From an uncultured Rubellimicrobium sp. (lineage in GTDB: Bacteria > Pseudomonadota > Alphaproteobacteria > Rhodobacterales > Rhodobacteraceae): DNA of 12,887 nucleotides. Under the pieces are notes generated by a model. That model was given only the letters and a program-made list of their open reading frames with translations. It was not told where the DNA came from and ran no database searches. The stretch is from positions 1-12,887 of the forward strand of contig CADCUU010000330.1 in the NCBI GenBank assembly GCA_902805995.1, in the 5' to 3' direction. How positions within the stretch are numbered: position 1 is the first letter of the stretch; every line of letters begins with the position of its first letter. The translations under genes were made by a program, and so were the position numbers. This document shows positions 1 to 7,701 of the stretch, one piece after another.

Positions 1-1295
1 GGACCGAGGTCGCCCTCGATGGCGGCCTGGATCATCGCCTCGACCCGGTGGTTGCGCGGGATGATCGCGGGATTGACCCTGCGCATCACGGCGCGGTCGG
101 GCGACTTCGCCTCCCACTCCAGACGCCAAGCCTGGAACTCGGGCTGCGCGGCGAGGAGGTCGTGCACGTCGGTCCCCTCCGACAGGGCGCGGAAGGTCAG
201 GGTGAAGTCGGCCCAGGTGGCCGCCATCTGGTCGAGCAAGCGCGTCGCGAGCGGCTGGGCGTCTGGGTCGTCGGGCGACAGGCCGAGCTTGCCCGCGAAG
301 TGCCGGGTCCATTCCGCCCCGTAGATCTCCGCAAAACCCTGCACGATCTCGGTCGCTTCGGGGATCGCGGCCTCCTCTCCCATGAGGGGCAGGAGAGCAG
401 TGGCCAGTTGCGCGAGGTTCCAGGCCGCGACCTGCGGCTGCATCCGGTAGGCGTAGCGGCCATAGGCGTCGATAGAGGAGAACACCTTGTCCGGGTGATA
501 TTCGTCCATGAAGGCGCAGGGGCCGTAGTCGATGGTTTCCCCCGACACGGCCATGTTGTCGGTGTTCATGACGCCATGGATGAAGCCCAGGGCCATCCAG
601 TGCGCCACGAGCCGCGCCTGCCGGTCCACGACCGCGCGGAGGAGGCCCATCGCGCCCTGGGCCTGCGGGTAATGGCGCGCGATGACATGGTCGGTGAGGG
701 CGGCCAGCGCCTCCATATCGCGGCGGGCGTAGAAGTACTGGAACGTTCCCACGCGGATGTGGCTTGAGGCGACACGGGCGAGCACCGCGCCGGGATAGGC
801 GCGCTCGCGGCGTATCGTCTCCCCCGTCGCGGCGGCGGACAGGGCGCGGGTGGTGGGGACGCCCATAGCGTGCATCGCCTCGGAGACGACGAATTCGCGC
901 AGGACGGGGCCGACCCAGGCGCGGCCGTCGCCCATCCGGGAGAACGGGGTGCGGCCCGATCCCTTGAGCTGAATGTCACGGCGCTGGCCGGCCTGGTCCA
1001 CGACCTCGCCGAGGAGGATCGCGCGGCCGTCGCCAAGCTGCGGGTTCCAGCCACCGAACTGGTGGCCCGCATAGGCCTGCGCCAGCGGTTCGGCCCCTGC
1101 GGGCACCGTGTTGCCTGCGAGCATCGCCACGCCTTCAGGCGAGGAGAGTGCGGCAGGGTCGAGGCCCAACTCCCGCGCGAGGGGTTCGTTGAGGGCGAGG
1201 AGGCGCGGGGCGGACACAGGCACTGGTGGCTGGCGGACGAAGAAGCGGTCCGGCAGGCGGGCGTAGCTGTTGTCGAAGGGGATATGGAGCGTCAT
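1..1295 (-). CDS. selO: Protein adenylyltransferase SelO (YdiU family), C-terminus cut by window edge
   Basis: SelO is a pseudokinase-fold enzyme that transfers AMP from ATP to Ser/Thr/Tyr of target proteins and is linked to redox stress. About 431 residues are visible; family members have roughly 470-500, so the last few dozen residues (where some homologues carry a redox-active Cys or Sec) lie outside the window. Family landmarks are present: N-terminal [33 protein letters not shown] at residues 76-92, K111 in [11 protein letters not shown]134 in LREF, the catalytic D246-N247 in HGVMNTDN, and metal-binding D256 in IDYGP. All match the published active-site pattern with small offsets. The reading frame is intact. 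The start is uncertain: ATG at 1295 gives the family N-terminus, an in-frame ATG lies at 1304, and the nearest GGAGG (about 1323-1327) is too far from either for a good ribosome site. It follows the nucleoside hydrolase gene on the same strand after about 264 bases. Confidence 0.95.
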   Translation of the reverse strand, partial: MTLHIPFDNSYARLPDRFFVRQPPVPVSAPRLLALNEPLARELGLDPAALSSPEGVAMLAGNTVPAGAEPLAQAYAGHQFGGWNPQLGDGRAILLGEVVDQAGQRRDIQLKGSGRTPFSRMGDGRAWVGPVLREFVVSEAMHAMGVPTTRALSAAATGETIRRERAYPGAVLARVASSHIRVGTFQYFYARRDMEALAALTDHVIARHYPQAQGAMGLLRAVVDRQARLVAHWMALGFIHGVMNTDNMAVSGETIDYGPCAFMDEYHPDKVFSSIDAYGRYAYRMQPQVAAWNLAQLATALLPLMGEEAAIPEATEIVQGFAEIYGAEWTRHFAGKLGLSPDDPDAQPLATRLLDQMAATWADFTLTFRALSEGTDVHDLLAAQPEFQAWRLEWEAKSPDRAVMRRVNPAIIPRNHRVEAMIQAAIEGDLG

Positions 1296-1442
1296 CGACC
1301 GCATATAGGGGAACTTGACGGCCCTCCAAGCGGGCTGCGGACCCTGCACGCCCGGCCTGAGCCCCGTTTCAGCCGGTCGCGTGGAGATGACAACGCGGTC
1401 CGGCATGAGGCGCCGCACCTCCCGGTGGTGGGAACGTGGGGA

Positions 1443-1484
1443 GATCAGCGCTTTAGCGGCGTAGATCGTGCCACGGCGCTGATC
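1443..1484. repeat. Inverted repeat in the selO upstream region
   Basis: GATCAGCGC at 1443-1451 is exactly complementary to GCGCTGATC at 1476-1484, with 24 bases between. On the minus strand the structure lies downstream of the nucleoside hydrolase stop (1560) and about 150 bases before the selO start. There is no T-run on either side, so it is not a standard intrinsic terminator. It could be an RNA hairpin or an operator. I see nothing else convincing in the 1305-1559 gap: no tRNA and no small gene with a ribosome site. Confidence 0.4.
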
Positions 1485-1559
1485 CTGTGACCCAGGAAGG
1501 CGCCTGAAGACCGCCGACCGGTCGACAGGCACGCTGATCGGAGGGTGCTACGGCCTGGA

Positions 1560-2492
1560 TCACAGTCTGGCGAGGCGCTCCGTCAGCAGCGCGAAATAGC
1601 CGTCGGCGTCGATGTCGCGGATCCAGGTGGCGTTCGCGGGGCGCTTCGTGACGCCCCACCAGTCGGCCACCGTCATCCCGCGGGTGAGCTCGGAGCCAAG
1701 CTCCACCTCCACGTTGCAGAAGCGGCCTTGGAAGAGGTCGGGCCGGAGCAGGAACGCGATCACGCAGGGATCATGGAGCGGCCCGCCCTCGGAGCCGTAC
1801 TTCTCCACGTCGAACCGTTCGAAGAAGTTGAGCCATCCGGCCACGACCTCGCCCACGCGGGTGCCCAGGTCGGCGAAGGCGGCAAGGCGCGCCGGAGTGA
1901 TGAGCGCCTTGTGCGTGCAGTCGAGCGGGATGATCGTCACGGGGCGTCCACAGCGGAGGACGATGTCGGCGGCCTCCGGGTCGACGAAGATGTTGAACTC
2001 GGCGGCGGGGGTGATGTTGCCCCCTTCGAAGAAGCCGCCGCCCATCAGCACGATCTCCTGCACCCGGTCCACGATGTCGGGCGCGCGGGTGAAGGCGGTG
2101 GCGATGTTGGTCAGCGCGCCCAGGGGGCAGAGCGTGACGGTGCCTGGCGCCGCCTGACGCAGCGTGTCGATGATGAAGTCGACGCCGTGGCGCGGGTCGA
2201 GCGGCAGGGACGGCTCAGGCAGGTCCGCGCCGTCGAGGCCGGTCTTGCCGTGGACATGCTCGGCGGTCTGGAGGGGGCGGACCATGGGGCGGTCGCAACC
2301 CGCCATGACGGGGACGGATTTGCCCGCAAGCTCCACCACCTTGCGGGCGTTAGCCTGCGTTAGAGCGAGCGGCACGTTCCCGGCGACCGTCGTGATGCCC
2401 AGCACCTCAAGCTCGGGCGAGGCAAGGGCCAGGAGTATGGCCAGGGCGTCGTCCTGGCCGGGATCGGTGTCGATAATGATCTTGCGAGACAA
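1560..2492 (-). CDS. Nucleoside hydrolase (inosine-uridine preferring family)
   Basis: A 310-residue enzyme of the IunH/Rih family, which hydrolyses the N-glycosidic bond of ribonucleosides to give ribose and free base (nucleoside salvage, cytoplasm). The Ca2+ site signature DTDPGQDD is at residues 8-15 (D10, D15). AGNV follows at 37-40, MGGGFF at 150-155, and the ribose-binding AEFNIFVDP at 164-172 (E165, N167). LDCTHKA is at 190-196 and the catalytic HDP at 240-242 (H240, D241). These positions closely parallel D10, D15, E166, N168, H241 and D242 of the Crithidia enzyme. Base preference (purine or pyrimidine) cannot be read from sequence. I chose a TTG start at 2492: it has AGGGGGA upstream at suitable spacing and begins directly at the conserved SRKIIIDTD. 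An in-frame ATG at 2525 would add 11 residues but has no ribosome site. It lies 98 bases downstream of ilvN on the same strand and may be read as part of the ilv transcript. Confidence 0.93.
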   Translation of the reverse strand: MSRKIIIDTDPGQDDALAILLALASPELEVLGITTVAGNVPLALTQANARKVVELAGKSVPVMAGCDRPMVRPLQTAEHVHGKTGLDGADLPEPSLPLDPRHGVDFIIDTLRQAAPGTVTLCPLGALTNIATAFTRAPDIVDRVQEIVLMGGGFFEGGNITPAAEFNIFVDPEAADIVLRCGRPVTIIPLDCTHKALITPARLAAFADLGTRVGEVVAGWLNFFERFDVEKYGSEGGPLHDPCVIAFLLRPDLFQGRFCNVEVELGSELTRGMTVADWWGVTKRPANATWIRDIDADGYFALLTERLARL

Positions 2493-2550
2493 GGCTGGGT
2501 CCCCCTTCGGGCGGCACCCAACCATGAGGAGCGAGCGGATGGAAGGTGGT

Positions 2551-2583
2551 GGCGCCTGAAGCCCGGTCGGAGGCTAAGGCGCC
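2551..2583 (-). other. Stem-loop between ilvN and the nucleoside hydrolase gene
   Basis: On the + strand, GGCGCCT (2551-2557) pairs with AGGCGCC (2577-2583), and inner AGCC (2560-2563) pairs with GGCT (2572-2575) around an 8-base loop. It begins 7 bases after the ilvN stop codon. The minus-strand sequence after it (CACCACCTTCC) has no T-run. It is therefore a weak or partial terminator, or an RNA processing or stability hairpin at the operon boundary, rather than a classic intrinsic terminator. Confidence 0.45.
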
Positions 2584-2590
2584 GTTCCGA

Positions 2591-3154
2591 TCAGACCTTA
2601 GTCCCGCGCGACAGGGCCGCGACGCCGGTGCGTGCGATCTCCTGAAGGCCGAGGGGGCGCATGAGGTCAGCGAAGGCGTCCACCTTCTCGCTCGTGCCCG
2701 TGATCTCGAACACGAAGCTGCCGAGGGTCGAATCGACCACCTTGGCGCGGAAGATGTCCGCGAGGCGCAGCGCCTCCACCCGGTGGTCGCCGGTCGCCAC
2801 GACCTTGAGGAGGGCAAGCTCGCGCTCCACTGCCGGGCCTTCGGCGCTGAGGTCGTGGACCTCCCGCACAGAGACGATGCGGCCAAGCTGCGCCTCGATC
2901 TGGTCGATGATCTGGGGCGTGCCGGCGGTCACGATGGTGATGCGCGACAGGTGCCCCTGGTGGTCCGTCTCGGCCACCGTCAGCGATTCAATGTTGTAGC
3001 CGCGGCCGGAGAAGAGCCCGATGACGCGGGCCAGCACGCCGGGCTCGTTGTCCACGATGATGGCGAGGGTGTGCCGCTCCACCACCTCGGCGTAGCTGGC
3101 ACTGAGGTTGTAGGCGGAGTGGCTCGTGGAGCCGGAGGCGATGTTGAGTGCCAT
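2591..3154 (-). CDS. ilvN: Acetolactate synthase small (regulatory) subunit
   Basis: The 187-residue regulatory subunit of acetohydroxyacid synthase, which activates the catalytic subunit and confers valine feedback inhibition in Ile/Val/Leu synthesis. An N-terminal ACT domain spans roughly residues 27-100. It contains HTLAIIVDNEPGVLARVIG and FSGRGYNIESLTV, the segment that forms the valine site in E. coli IlvH. A second ACT-like domain follows from about residue 112 (ELALLKVVA) to 170. Its length is typical of alphaproteobacterial IlvN and slightly longer than E. coli IlvH (163), because of an N-terminal extension of about 25 residues. The start ATG at 3154 has AGGAA just upstream, and the reading frame continues upstream only into implausible sequence. 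The gap to the end of ilvB is 22 bases, so the two subunits are clearly co-transcribed under the attenuator at 4971-5133. Confidence 0.97.
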   Translation of the reverse strand: MALNIASGSTSHSAYNLSASYAEVVERHTLAIIVDNEPGVLARVIGLFSGRGYNIESLTVAETDHQGHLSRITIVTAGTPQIIDQIEAQLGRIVSVREVHDLSAEGPAVERELALLKVVATGDHRVEALRLADIFRAKVVDSTLGSFVFEITGTSEKVDAFADLMRPLGLQEIARTGVAALSRGTKV

Positions 3155-3176
3155 GTTCCTGTTCCCTGTCCGGCGC

Positions 3177-4946
3177 TCAGACGAGCACCGCGCCCCCTGC
3201 CTGGATCGCACCCACGGTGGACGCCTCGCCCAGGAGCATTTCGTTGTGCGGCTTTCCGCTTGGGATCATTGGGAAGCAGTTCTCGTGCTTCTCCACCAGG
3301 CAATCGAAGATGACCGGGCCGGGGTAGTTCAGCATCTCCATGATCGCGTCGTCGAGGTCGGCGGGGTCCTTGCAGATGATGCCCTTGGCCCCGAACGCCT
3401 CGGCGAGCTTGACGAAGTCGGGCAAGGACTCGCTCCAGGACGACGAATACCGCTCGCCATGGAGGAGCTGCTGCCACTGGCGGACCATGCCCAGGCGTTC
3501 GTTGTTCAGGATGAACTGCTTGACGGGCAGGCGATACTGCATCGCGGTCCCCATCTCCTGCATGTTCATGAGCCACGACGCCTCGCCCGCGACGTTGATC
3601 ACGAGGGAGTCGGGATGGGCGAGCTGCACGCCGATGGAGGCGGGGAAGCCGTATCCCATGGTGCCGAGGCCCCCGGAGGTCATCCAGCGGTTCGGATCCT
3701 CGAAGCCCAGGTACTGCGCGGCCCACATCTGGTGCTGGCCGACCTCGGTGCAGATGTAGCGGTCCATGCCCTTGGTCAGGGCCTCGAGACGCTCCAGCGC
3801 GTATTGCGGTTTGATGGTCGTCGTCGAGGGCGTGTAGGTCAGGCACTTCTTCGCGCGCCACTCGGCGATCTGCCCCTGCCAGTTGGCGAGGCCCGCGCGG
3901 TTCACGCGGGACCCGCGCGCCGTCCAGAGGTCGAGTATCGCTTGCAGCGCCTCGGCAACGTCGGACACGACGGGGAAGTCGACTCGGATGACCTTGTTGA
4001 TCGAGGACGGGTCGATGTCGATGTGCGCCTTGCGCGAGCCGGGCGAGAAGGCGTCGAGCCGGCCCGTGATGCGGTCGTCGAAGCGGGCGCCGATGTTGAT
4101 CATCAGGTCGCAGCCATGCATGGCCATGTTCGCCTCGTATAGGCCGTGCATCCCAAGCATCCCGAGCCAGTTCGCCCCGGAAGCCGGATAGGCACCAAGG
4201 CCCATCAGCGTGGACGTGATCGGGAAGCCCGTGGCACCCACGAGCTCCCGCAGCAGACGCGATGCCTCGGGCCCCGAGTTCACGACGCCTCCGCCGGTGT
4301 AGAAGACCGGACGCTCGGCATTTTCCATGGCGTCCACAATGGCCTCGATCATGGCCATGTCGGGGGCGCGGCGGGGCTGGTAGCGGGAGGTGTGCTGTTC
4401 GCGCTGGGTGTAGGTACCGGTGGCGAACTGGACGTCCTTGGGGATGTCCACGAGGACCGGGCCCGGCCGGCCGGACCGCGCGACGTGGAACGCCTCGTGC
4501 AGGGTCGCAGCGAGCTTGTCGGTTTCCTTGACCAGCCAGTTGGCCTTGGTGCAGGGGCGGGTGATGCCGATCGTGTCCGCCTCCTGGAACGCATCGGAGC
4601 CGATCATGAAGGTCGGGACCTGGCCCGTGAGGACGAGGATCGGGATCGAGTCCAACAGCGCGTCGGTCAGGCCCGTGACCGCGTTGGTCGCGCCGGGACC
4701 GGAGGTGACGAGAGCGACGCCGACCTTGCCGGTGGAGCGGGCATAGCCCTCGGCCGCGTGGACAGCCCCCTGCTCGTGCCGGACGAGGATGTGCTTGATG
4801 TCGTTCTGCTGAAAGATCTCGTCATAGATAGGAAGGACCGCCCCGCCCGGATAGCCGAACACGGTGTCCACGCCCTGGTCCTTGAGGGCCTGCACCACCA
4901 TGCGGGCACCGGTCATCTCGCGGGTGATCTGCGTGCTTCCGTCCAT
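3177..4946 (-). CDS. ilvB: Acetolactate synthase large (catalytic) subunit
   Basis: A 589-residue ThDP- and FAD-dependent enzyme condensing two pyruvates to 2-acetolactate (Val/Leu branch) or pyruvate plus 2-oxobutyrate to 2-aceto-2-hydroxybutyrate (Ile branch). The N-terminal ThDP-binding domain (about 10-180) includes GYPGGAVLPIYDE and the catalytic glutamate E58 in RHEQGAVHAAEGYAR. A central FAD-associated domain (about 200-340) has GGGVVNSG and GARFDDRITG. The C-terminal ThDP domain has GLGTMGYGFPASIG and the diphosphate/metal motif at about 454-483. The usual GDG/GDA triplet there reads GEA (E455), followed 25 residues later by NN. The start ATG at 4946 has GGAG 7 bases upstream; a longer frame from 5006 would run through the terminator stem. 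Homologues may be annotated ilvI. ilvN follows after 22 bases. Confidence 0.97.
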   Translation of the reverse strand: MDGSTQITREMTGARMVVQALKDQGVDTVFGYPGGAVLPIYDEIFQQNDIKHILVRHEQGAVHAAEGYARSTGKVGVALVTSGPGATNAVTGLTDALLDSIPILVLTGQVPTFMIGSDAFQEADTIGITRPCTKANWLVKETDKLAATLHEAFHVARSGRPGPVLVDIPKDVQFATGTYTQREQHTSRYQPRRAPDMAMIEAIVDAMENAERPVFYTGGGVVNSGPEASRLLRELVGATGFPITSTLMGLGAYPASGANWLGMLGMHGLYEANMAMHGCDLMINIGARFDDRITGRLDAFSPGSRKAHIDIDPSSINKVIRVDFPVVSDVAEALQAILDLWTARGSRVNRAGLANWQGQIAEWRAKKCLTYTPSTTTIKPQYALERLEALTKGMDRYICTEVGQHQMWAAQYLGFEDPNRWMTSGGLGTMGYGFPASIGVQLAHPDSLVINVAGEASWLMNMQEMGTAMQYRLPVKQFILNNERLGMVRQWQQLLHGERYSSSWSESLPDFVKLAEAFGAKGIICKDPADLDDAIMEMLNYPGPVIFDCLVEKHENCFPMIPSGKPHNEMLLGEASTVGAIQAGGAVLV

Positions 4947-4970
4947 CTGCTTGCTCCATCGTCCAGGCAT

Positions 4971-5002
4971 GAAAAAGCCCCCGGGGAGGGTTCCGCGGGG
5001 GC
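4971..5002 (-). terminator. Intrinsic terminator of the ilvBN attenuator
   Basis: On the transcribed minus strand the stem GCCCCCG (5002-4996) / CGGGGGC (4983-4977) encloses a 12-base loop and is followed at once by TTTTTC (4976-4971). It lies between the ilv promoter and the ilvB start, only about 25 bases before that start, so it can only act on ilvB expression. Its 5' arm shares three bases (GCC) with the 3' arm of the competing stem at 5000-5009, which allows mutually exclusive folding. Confidence 0.85.
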
Positions 5003-5046
5003 GCATGGGAGACCGTCTGGGTCCAACCGTTACCGGCCCATGCGCC
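5000..5046 (-). promoter_or_regulatory. Antiterminator stem of the ilvBN attenuator
   Basis: The RNA segment GGCGCAUGGG (5046-5037) is perfectly complementary over 10 bp to CCCAUGCGCC (5009-5000), with 27 bases between. The first arm is inside the last codons of the leader peptide (Arg-Arg-Met-Gly). The second arm overlaps the 5' arm of the terminator. A ribosome that finishes the leader peptide would cover the first arm and let the terminator form. A ribosome stalled at the Leu/Val/Ile codons further upstream would leave it free, giving antitermination. No separate pause hairpin is obvious. Confidence 0.75.
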
Positions 5047-5077
5047 TTGCTCCTACGATTACGAGAAGATCCGTCAT
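5030..5077 (-). CDS. ilv leader peptide, 15 residues (MTDLLVIVGARRMGR)
   Basis: A short open frame, ATG at 5077 to TAA at 5030, preceded by GGAGAG (5087-5082) at good spacing and starting about 20 bases after the predicted transcription start. Codons 4-8 are CTT CTC GTA ATC GTA (Leu-Leu-Val-Ile-Val). All three end products of the pathway controlled by ilvBN are thus represented in one uninterrupted run at 5068-5054. The stop codon lies 7 bases after the antiterminator arm, the right place for a translating ribosome to mask it. The frame could be extended upstream to 5236, but that would run through the promoter and the end of the neighbouring gene, so the ATG at 5077 is preferred. The peptide itself probably has no function beyond sensing charged tRNA. 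Confidence 0.85.
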   Translation of the reverse strand: MTDLLVIVGARRMGR

Positions 5078-5104
5078 CGGTCTCTCCACCACCGTTCGGG
5101 GGGC

Positions 5105-5133
5105 CTTATGCCCGCACCGGCCCCTCGGGTCAA
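5105..5133 (-). promoter_or_regulatory. Sigma-70-type promoter of the ilvBN leader transcript
   Basis: On the minus strand, TTGACC (5133-5128) is separated by exactly 17 bases from CATAAG (5110-5105). That is 5 of 6 and 4 of 6 matches to consensus. The predicted start near 5098 would give a leader RNA of about 125 bases ending at the attenuator T-run, with the leader peptide beginning about 20 bases in. It lies in the 103-base gap downstream of the BrkB-like gene. Confidence 0.7.
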
Positions 5134-5180
5134 CCGGGTCACGATGAAAAAATGTCGCAGCAGGCAGAGTTGACGAAACT

Positions 5181-6140
5181 TTATTGCGCGGAGCTCTCGC
5201 CCGCCTGCGCCCCGGGGGTGACCTTTTTGGCCGCACGGACGGGGGCTGCGGCGTCGCCCTCGGCCTTGTCCTGCTGCTCGATCTCCGAATCCATCTCGGC
5301 CCCCAGAAGGACGATGTAGGCCGAGAGCCAGAGCCAGGTGAGGAGGACGATTACGCCGCCGAGCGCCCCGAAGGTTTCGTTGTAGGAGCCGAAGTTCGAC
5401 ACGTAAGTGGCGAAGAGGATGGAGCCCAGGAGCCAGAGGCCGCAGGCGATGCCCGCGCCGGGGGTGATCCAGTGCCACGGCACCGGCCCGCGCGAGGGCG
5501 CGTAGCGGTAGAGGATCGCGAGGCCCGCAGCCAGCACCGCGAGGAGGATGGGCCAGCGGGCGAGCGACACGATCCATTCGGTGACGTTGCTCCAGGGCAG
5601 GAACGCCAGAAGCGCGGGCAGCCCCGCGAGGATGATGACGATCACCACAAACCCTACGATCAGCCCGATCGTGAGCGCGAAGGCCGTGAGGTAGTAGCGG
5701 ACGAGGCCGCGCTTCTCCTCCACTTCGAACGCGACGTTGAGGCCCTCCATGAGAGAGGTCACCCCCTTGGAGGCGGAGTAGAGCGCCACAAGGATACCGA
5801 AGAGAGCGGCCAGCCCCAGCCCGCCGGATTCGGAGCCCGCAACGGCGATGGCCTGGTCGATGACGATCCCCGCGGCCTCCTGGGGCAGGAACCGGGACAG
5901 GCCCTCAAGCTGGGTCACCACGGTCTGCGGGTCCATGACGAGGCCCGCGATGGCCATGGCCGCGACGATACCGGGGAAGATCGCGAGGAGACCGTAGAAG
6001 GCGACCCCGGCGGAGATGAGGCCCACATGGTCCTCGCCGATCTCCTTGTAGACGTTGACGAGGAGGCGCCACCAGCTCCGGCCGGGCTTTGCCTTGGTGT
6101 CTGTCCGGGGGTTCTGGTCGGCGGCGGGGGCGTCGGCCAT
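5181..6140 (-). CDS. YihY/BrkB family inner-membrane protein
   Basis: A 319-residue integral membrane protein of the YihY/BrkB (UPF0761) family. Its biochemical role is not settled; some members were once annotated ribonuclease BN, which is wrong, and others are called virulence factor BrkB. About six membrane segments are visible, near residues 41-68, 107-122, 150-180, 193-212, 226-248 and 258-282. Family hallmarks are ISAGVAFYGLLAIFPG (42-57), YSASKGVTSLMEGLNVAFEV (121-140) and FGALGGVIVLLTWLWLSAY followed by LLGAEMDSEIE (257-288). The tail after 290 is charged and probably cytoplasmic. The start ATG at 6140 has a near-perfect AAGGAGAT six bases upstream. It is divergent from the takP-like gene and followed by the ilv promoter; there is no clear terminator between. 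Confidence 0.9.
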   Translation of the reverse strand: MADAPAADQNPRTDTKAKPGRSWWRLLVNVYKEIGEDHVGLISAGVAFYGLLAIFPGIVAAMAIAGLVMDPQTVVTQLEGLSRFLPQEAAGIVIDQAIAVAGSESGGLGLAALFGILVALYSASKGVTSLMEGLNVAFEVEEKRGLVRYYLTAFALTIGLIVGFVVIVIILAGLPALLAFLPWSNVTEWIVSLARWPILLAVLAAGLAILYRYAPSRGPVPWHWITPGAGIACGLWLLGSILFATYVSNFGSYNETFGALGGVIVLLTWLWLSAYIVLLGAEMDSEIEQQDKAEGDAAAPVRAAKKVTPGAQAGESSAQ

Positions 6141-7618
<1,478 letters not shown>

Positions 7619-7640
7619 GCCTCGGACCGGTCGGAAAGAC

Positions 7641-7673
7641 AAACCCCGGAGAGCATCGCTCTCCGGGGTTTTT
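7641..7673. terminator. Intrinsic terminator between convergent takP-like and dctM genes (probably bidirectional)
   Basis: AAACCCCGGAGAGC (7641-7654) is perfectly complementary to GCTCTCCGGGGTTT (7658-7671) with a 3-base ATC loop. On the + strand the stem is followed by T-rich sequence (TTTTTC overlapping the arm), ideal for ending the takP transcript 23 bases after its stop. On the minus strand the arm reads out into TTTGTCTTTCC, a weaker U-tract that would serve transcripts coming from dctM, whose stop is at 7702. Confidence 0.92.
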
Positions 7674-7701
7674 CATTGCGCTGTGAGCGGTCGCTTCGGC
7701 C

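Noticed and set aside
2546..4142. Plus-strand open frames opposite ilvN and ilvB
   Set aside because: Antisense shadows of two very well conserved genes; their translations show no domain.
5140..5185. T6 run (minus strand, 5152-5147) as an intrinsic terminator for the BrkB-like gene
   Set aside because: No convincing GC-rich stem precedes it; only 3-4 bp pairings can be drawn.
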